From Gammaproteobacteria bacterium (GTDB lineage Bacteria > Pseudomonadota > Gammaproteobacteria > UBA6429 > Thiohalophilaceae), in NCBI GenBank assembly GCA_013152045.1, contig JAADGZ010000139.1, forward strand, positions 1-16,021: a stretch of DNA of 16,021 bases, read 5' to 3'. Both the position numbers and the translations under genes were made by a program. A model generated the notes under the pieces. That model was not told the DNA's origin. It made no database searches and saw nothing but the letters and a program-made list of their open reading frames with translations. Every line of letters begins with the position of its first letter. Position 1 is the first letter of the stretch. Below are positions 14,222 to 16,021 of the stretch, one piece after another.

Positions 14222-14494
14222 CAATTGTCTTGCTGACTTTATTTAGGTGCGGCATGTGAGCATGTTGGATATGTAGGCTGTTCATAAATTCATGAAAGCC
14301 ATTTCATCTTTTTCAGGGGGCTTTGATGTGATGGCAAAAATATAAAAGTGTACTGGTATTTGGAACGCTTATTTAGTTGAATCTATTCGACTAATTTTCC
14401 GGATACTAGTGATATTGATATAATGTGAACTACCACGCAACATTAATATTTACTAATAAGTATTTTCCTAGATTCAGCTGACACTGTGCTATAC
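14222..14494. other. AT-rich intergenic segment without a recognisable gene
   Basis: No convincing coding frame or RNA gene is seen. Short symmetries are present: a 10-bp palindrome GACAATTGTC at 14219-14228 over the methyltransferase stop, and AAAGCC (14295-14300) with GGCTTT (14319-14324). Either might contribute to transcript ending, but neither is a classical terminator. Base composition shifts to AT-rich from about 14330 onward. Confidence 0.6.
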
Positions 14495-14535
14495 ATAATA
14501 CAAGTATTAATTGGATCAATTAATACTTGTATTAT
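14495..14535. repeat. Perfect 19+19 inverted repeat upstream of the exported jelly-roll protein
   Basis: The arm ATAATACAAGTATTAATTG (14495-14513) is repeated as its exact reverse complement at 14517-14535 with a 3-base spacer, and continues for four more pairs after one mismatch. It covers a possible promoter for the gene at 14571 and ends 35 bases before its ATG. Such symmetry fits an operator or the tip of a mobile element. Confidence 0.85.
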
Positions 14536-14538
14536 ATA
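14511..14538 (+). promoter_or_regulatory. Possible promoter within the palindrome
   Basis: TTGGAT (14511-14516) and TATATA (14533-14538) are 16 bases apart, 33 bases before the downstream ATG at 14571. The surrounding sequence is so AT-rich that chance matches are likely. Confidence 0.35.
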
Positions 14539-14570
14539 TATTCTAGAAAGTTAAATTTGGGCTGCAAAAA

Positions 14571-15446
14571 ATGTCTTTATTCAGAAATTTACTAATCACT
14601 ATTTTGTTTAGCATATCTGCAACTTCTTATGCGACTATATATTTTAAATATGATGCGGAAGCTTATCCATGTGATGGAAGTGATTTACCAAACCCTCCAT
14701 TCTGGACATTTAACTCGGCTTATCGAGGTCATACATCATGTGGTAAATCTCCACAAGGAAATAAGTACATCGAATTTACAACTGTAGCCGGCCAGCCACA
14801 TCACTTTACAGAAATTCATAATACTCAGAATCTTCCAATAAGCAATGTAATGGGAAAAACATTTTACTTAGCTTGGTATTTTAACTTTTCAAGAATTAAC
14901 GGAAAGGATATTTGGCATGAAACAGGGGCAAGTGGTGATAAAGGTCTTGAAATCGTCGGCTCAGGAATAAGGTGGGTACTAGGTCGTGGACAATGGGGAA
15001 ATATGCTGAACAAAGATCACCATTACACAATATTTGCGGGTAATCCTTCATACCACCTTAATCGTAAACTTGAAATAAATGATATTTACGTACAGAATCA
15101 AAGTGGTTATTATTCAGCAAATACAATGCAATTACCTTATGATCAATGGCATTCAGCCGTCGTCGCTCTTAAAATAGCATCGGATAATACGGGTTCATTT
15201 ACTGCTTATATTAATGGGGTAAAGATTATTGAATATACAAATATTAAAACAGCCGCTAATGACAATCCAACAATTACAGATATAGCTTTAGGTGGAACAA
15301 TTGCTCAGGGTAACGGTGCCCCTGATGCTCCAGCACATAATAGGAGATTTGATGCCTTGTTACTAACTGATAGTTGGCAAGATATTATCGATGGAGGTTA
15401 TCTGAAAACAACACCTAAAGCACCAATCCAATCTAAGCCACAATAA
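14571..15446 (+). CDS. Exported protein with a predicted jelly-roll (lyase- or lectin-like) fold
   Basis: A 291-residue secreted protein. Residues 1-21 are a signal peptide ending in SYA. The mature part has only two cysteines, Cys34 and Cys57, which probably form a disulfide. The pattern of alternating strands, with FYLAWYFNFSR at 98-108, LPYDQWHSAVVALK at 188-201, GSFTAYINGVKIIEYTN at 208-224 and a C-terminal RRFDALLLTDSW, resembles concanavalin A-like domains of polysaccharide lyases (heparin lyase-like) and LamG-type lectins. I cannot identify catalytic residues with confidence, so activity is not assigned. Codon use is strongly AT-rich compared with the redox operon, which suggests separate acquisition. 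It lacks a clear Shine-Dalgarno and stands alone behind a long palindrome. Confidence 0.82.
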   Translation: MSLFRNLLITILFSISATSYATIYFKYDAEAYPCDGSDLPNPPFWTFNSAYRGHTSCGKSPQGNKYIEFTTVAGQPHHFTEIHNTQNLPISNVMGKTFYLAWYFNFSRINGKDIWHETGASGDKGLEIVGSGIRWVLGRGQWGNMLNKDHHYTIFAGNPSYHLNRKLEINDIYVQNQSGYYSANTMQLPYDQWHSAVVALKIASDNTGSFTAYINGVKIIEYTNIKTAANDNPTITDIALGGTIAQGNGAPDAPAHNRRFDALLLTDSWQDIIDGGYLKTTPKAPIQSKPQ

Positions 15447-15465
15447 TATTTACTTTTATTATCTT

Positions 15466-15490
15466 CCTTAATATTTTTGAAATATTAGGG
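15466..15490 (+). terminator. Possible AT-rich terminator hairpin after the jelly-roll gene
   Basis: CCTTAATATTT (15466-15476) pairs with AAATATTAGGG (15480-15490), including one T-G wobble, with a 3-base loop, 20 bases after the stop codon. The stem is stable enough to be real, but no T-run follows, so this is only a candidate. Confidence 0.45.
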
Positions 15491-15836
15491 GAGTATCAAG
15501 ATAGTGAACAGTTCGGGCACTGTGAAGGGGAAAAAGTGCCGGAGGGATTATTTTTTAACCAGTTGGCACTACGTCTATAAACTTTTTATTAACTCGCTCC
15601 TCATATAACTATCGTAATACTTCCATTTTCTTTTTAATCCCTTATACTGCAGAAAATTTATTACAAATAACAATAATGATAATAACAATAAACCTTTCTT
15701 ATGCTGAGTGATTAAGGTGTAATTATTACCTTGATGTAATCAGGAAAAGCATGGAAAACATAGATTAATAATCTTTTCCTACAGATTTGTACAGTAAGAA
15801 ACTGGATTTCAACCACATCAATCAGGATGACGAACG
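15491..15836. other. Intergenic region of about 350 bp with no gene seen
   Basis: No coding frame of note is visible. It contains GGCACT at 15516 and 15565 with its reverse complement AGTGCC at 15535, giving two mutually exclusive hairpins, the second enclosing a T6 run (15551-15556). Around 15670-15694 there is a simple AATAA/TGATAA-rich stretch. Near 15712-15742 GATTA...TAATC flanks AGGT...ACCT, a nested imperfect symmetry that could be an operator for the gene starting at 15837. Confidence 0.5.
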
Positions 15837-16021
15837 ATGTATCATGTTACAAATAAATGTTGCCTGCCTTTTGTCGGTTTTACTTTTTCTTCTGCAATCA
15901 CTGCCGAAACTCTAGTTTCCTCATCCTACTATAGGCAACAAAATGCCTCCGATAGTGCGGTTAAAGAGTTCAACACGGAATTTTCCAAGCTCGAAAAAAT
16001 AAATACCAAAACCTGCAGTCC
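15837..16021 (+). CDS. Start of an exported protein of unknown function, cut by window edge
   Basis: The frame from ATG 15837 is open to the end of the window, giving 61 codons. A Shine-Dalgarno AGGA at 15824-15827 lies 9 bases upstream. The N-terminus has a basic residue (Lys7), then a moderately hydrophobic segment CCLPFVGFTFSSAITA at 8-23 and a polar mature part with many serine, glutamine and lysine residues, consistent with a signal peptide cleaved after ITA. Two adjacent cysteines (8-9) lie in the signal. Too little is visible to name a family; the charged segment EFNTEFSKLEKINTKTC may start a coiled coil or repeat domain. It could be an outer-membrane protein or secreted protein of the AT-rich block. 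Confidence 0.65.
   Translation, partial: MYHVTNKCCLPFVGFTFSSAITAETLVSSSYYRQQNASDSAVKEFNTEFSKLEKINTKTCS

Noticed and set aside
1..16021. CRISPR array, tRNA, rRNA, integrase or transposase
   Set aside because: No regularly spaced direct repeats, no cloverleaf-like or rRNA stretches recognised, and no recombinase motifs in any frame.

Overview
The window looks like a gammaproteobacterial chromosome segment, probably from a sulfur-active, respiratory organism. This rests on the mix of families present (DsrE, TauE/SafE, rhodaneses, NapH-like polyferredoxin, multiheme c cytochromes, HD-GYP), on normal Shine-Dalgarno sequences, and on a dispersed repeat of a kind I associate with that class. No species can be assigned from sequence alone.

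Layout. Positions 1-5225 are transcribed leftward. The distal part holds a cardiolipin synthase, cut by the left edge, and a small lipoprotein. The proximal part is a likely operon: an ArsR-type regulator fused to a rhodanese domain, then arsenite methyltransferase arsM, then an HD-GYP phosphodiesterase. Positions 5349-14221 are transcribed rightward from the same divergent control region, which contains a perfect 9+9 inverted repeat. The genes are, in order: fatty acid hydroxylase/sterol desaturase family protein, TVP38-type membrane protein fused to a rhodanese domain, TauE/SafE exporter, DsrE-like protein, a 788-residue NapH-polyferredoxin/GltD-like fusion, a 70-residue membrane peptide, an octaheme cytochrome of the hydroxylamine oxidoreductase (HAO) superfamily, a pentaheme relative of it, and a SAM methyltransferase. 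Positions 14222-16021 are AT-rich and gene-poor. They carry an exported jelly-roll (lyase- or lectin-like) protein behind a 19+19 inverted repeat, and the start of another exported protein cut by the right edge.

Working model (inference). The rhodanese-linked ArsR protein senses a sulfane-sulfur or thiophilic signal and controls both divergent operons. The rightward operon would move sulfur as persulfide (rhodanese, DsrE), export sulfite or a similar anion (TauE), and pass electrons between NAD(P)H, a membrane iron-sulfur protein and periplasmic multiheme cytochromes. The fusion protein is the clearest unusual part: it places an NAD(P)H-dependent flavin module on the cytoplasmic end of a NapH-type membrane protein, directly upstream of the periplasmic hemes. 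The pentaheme protein keeps exactly the heme spacings of the octaheme protein except that hemes 3-5 are absent, so the pair looks like a catalytic cytochrome plus an electron-transfer derivative. The substrate is not visible from sequence; sulfite, tetrathionate, nitrite and hydroxylamine are all possible.
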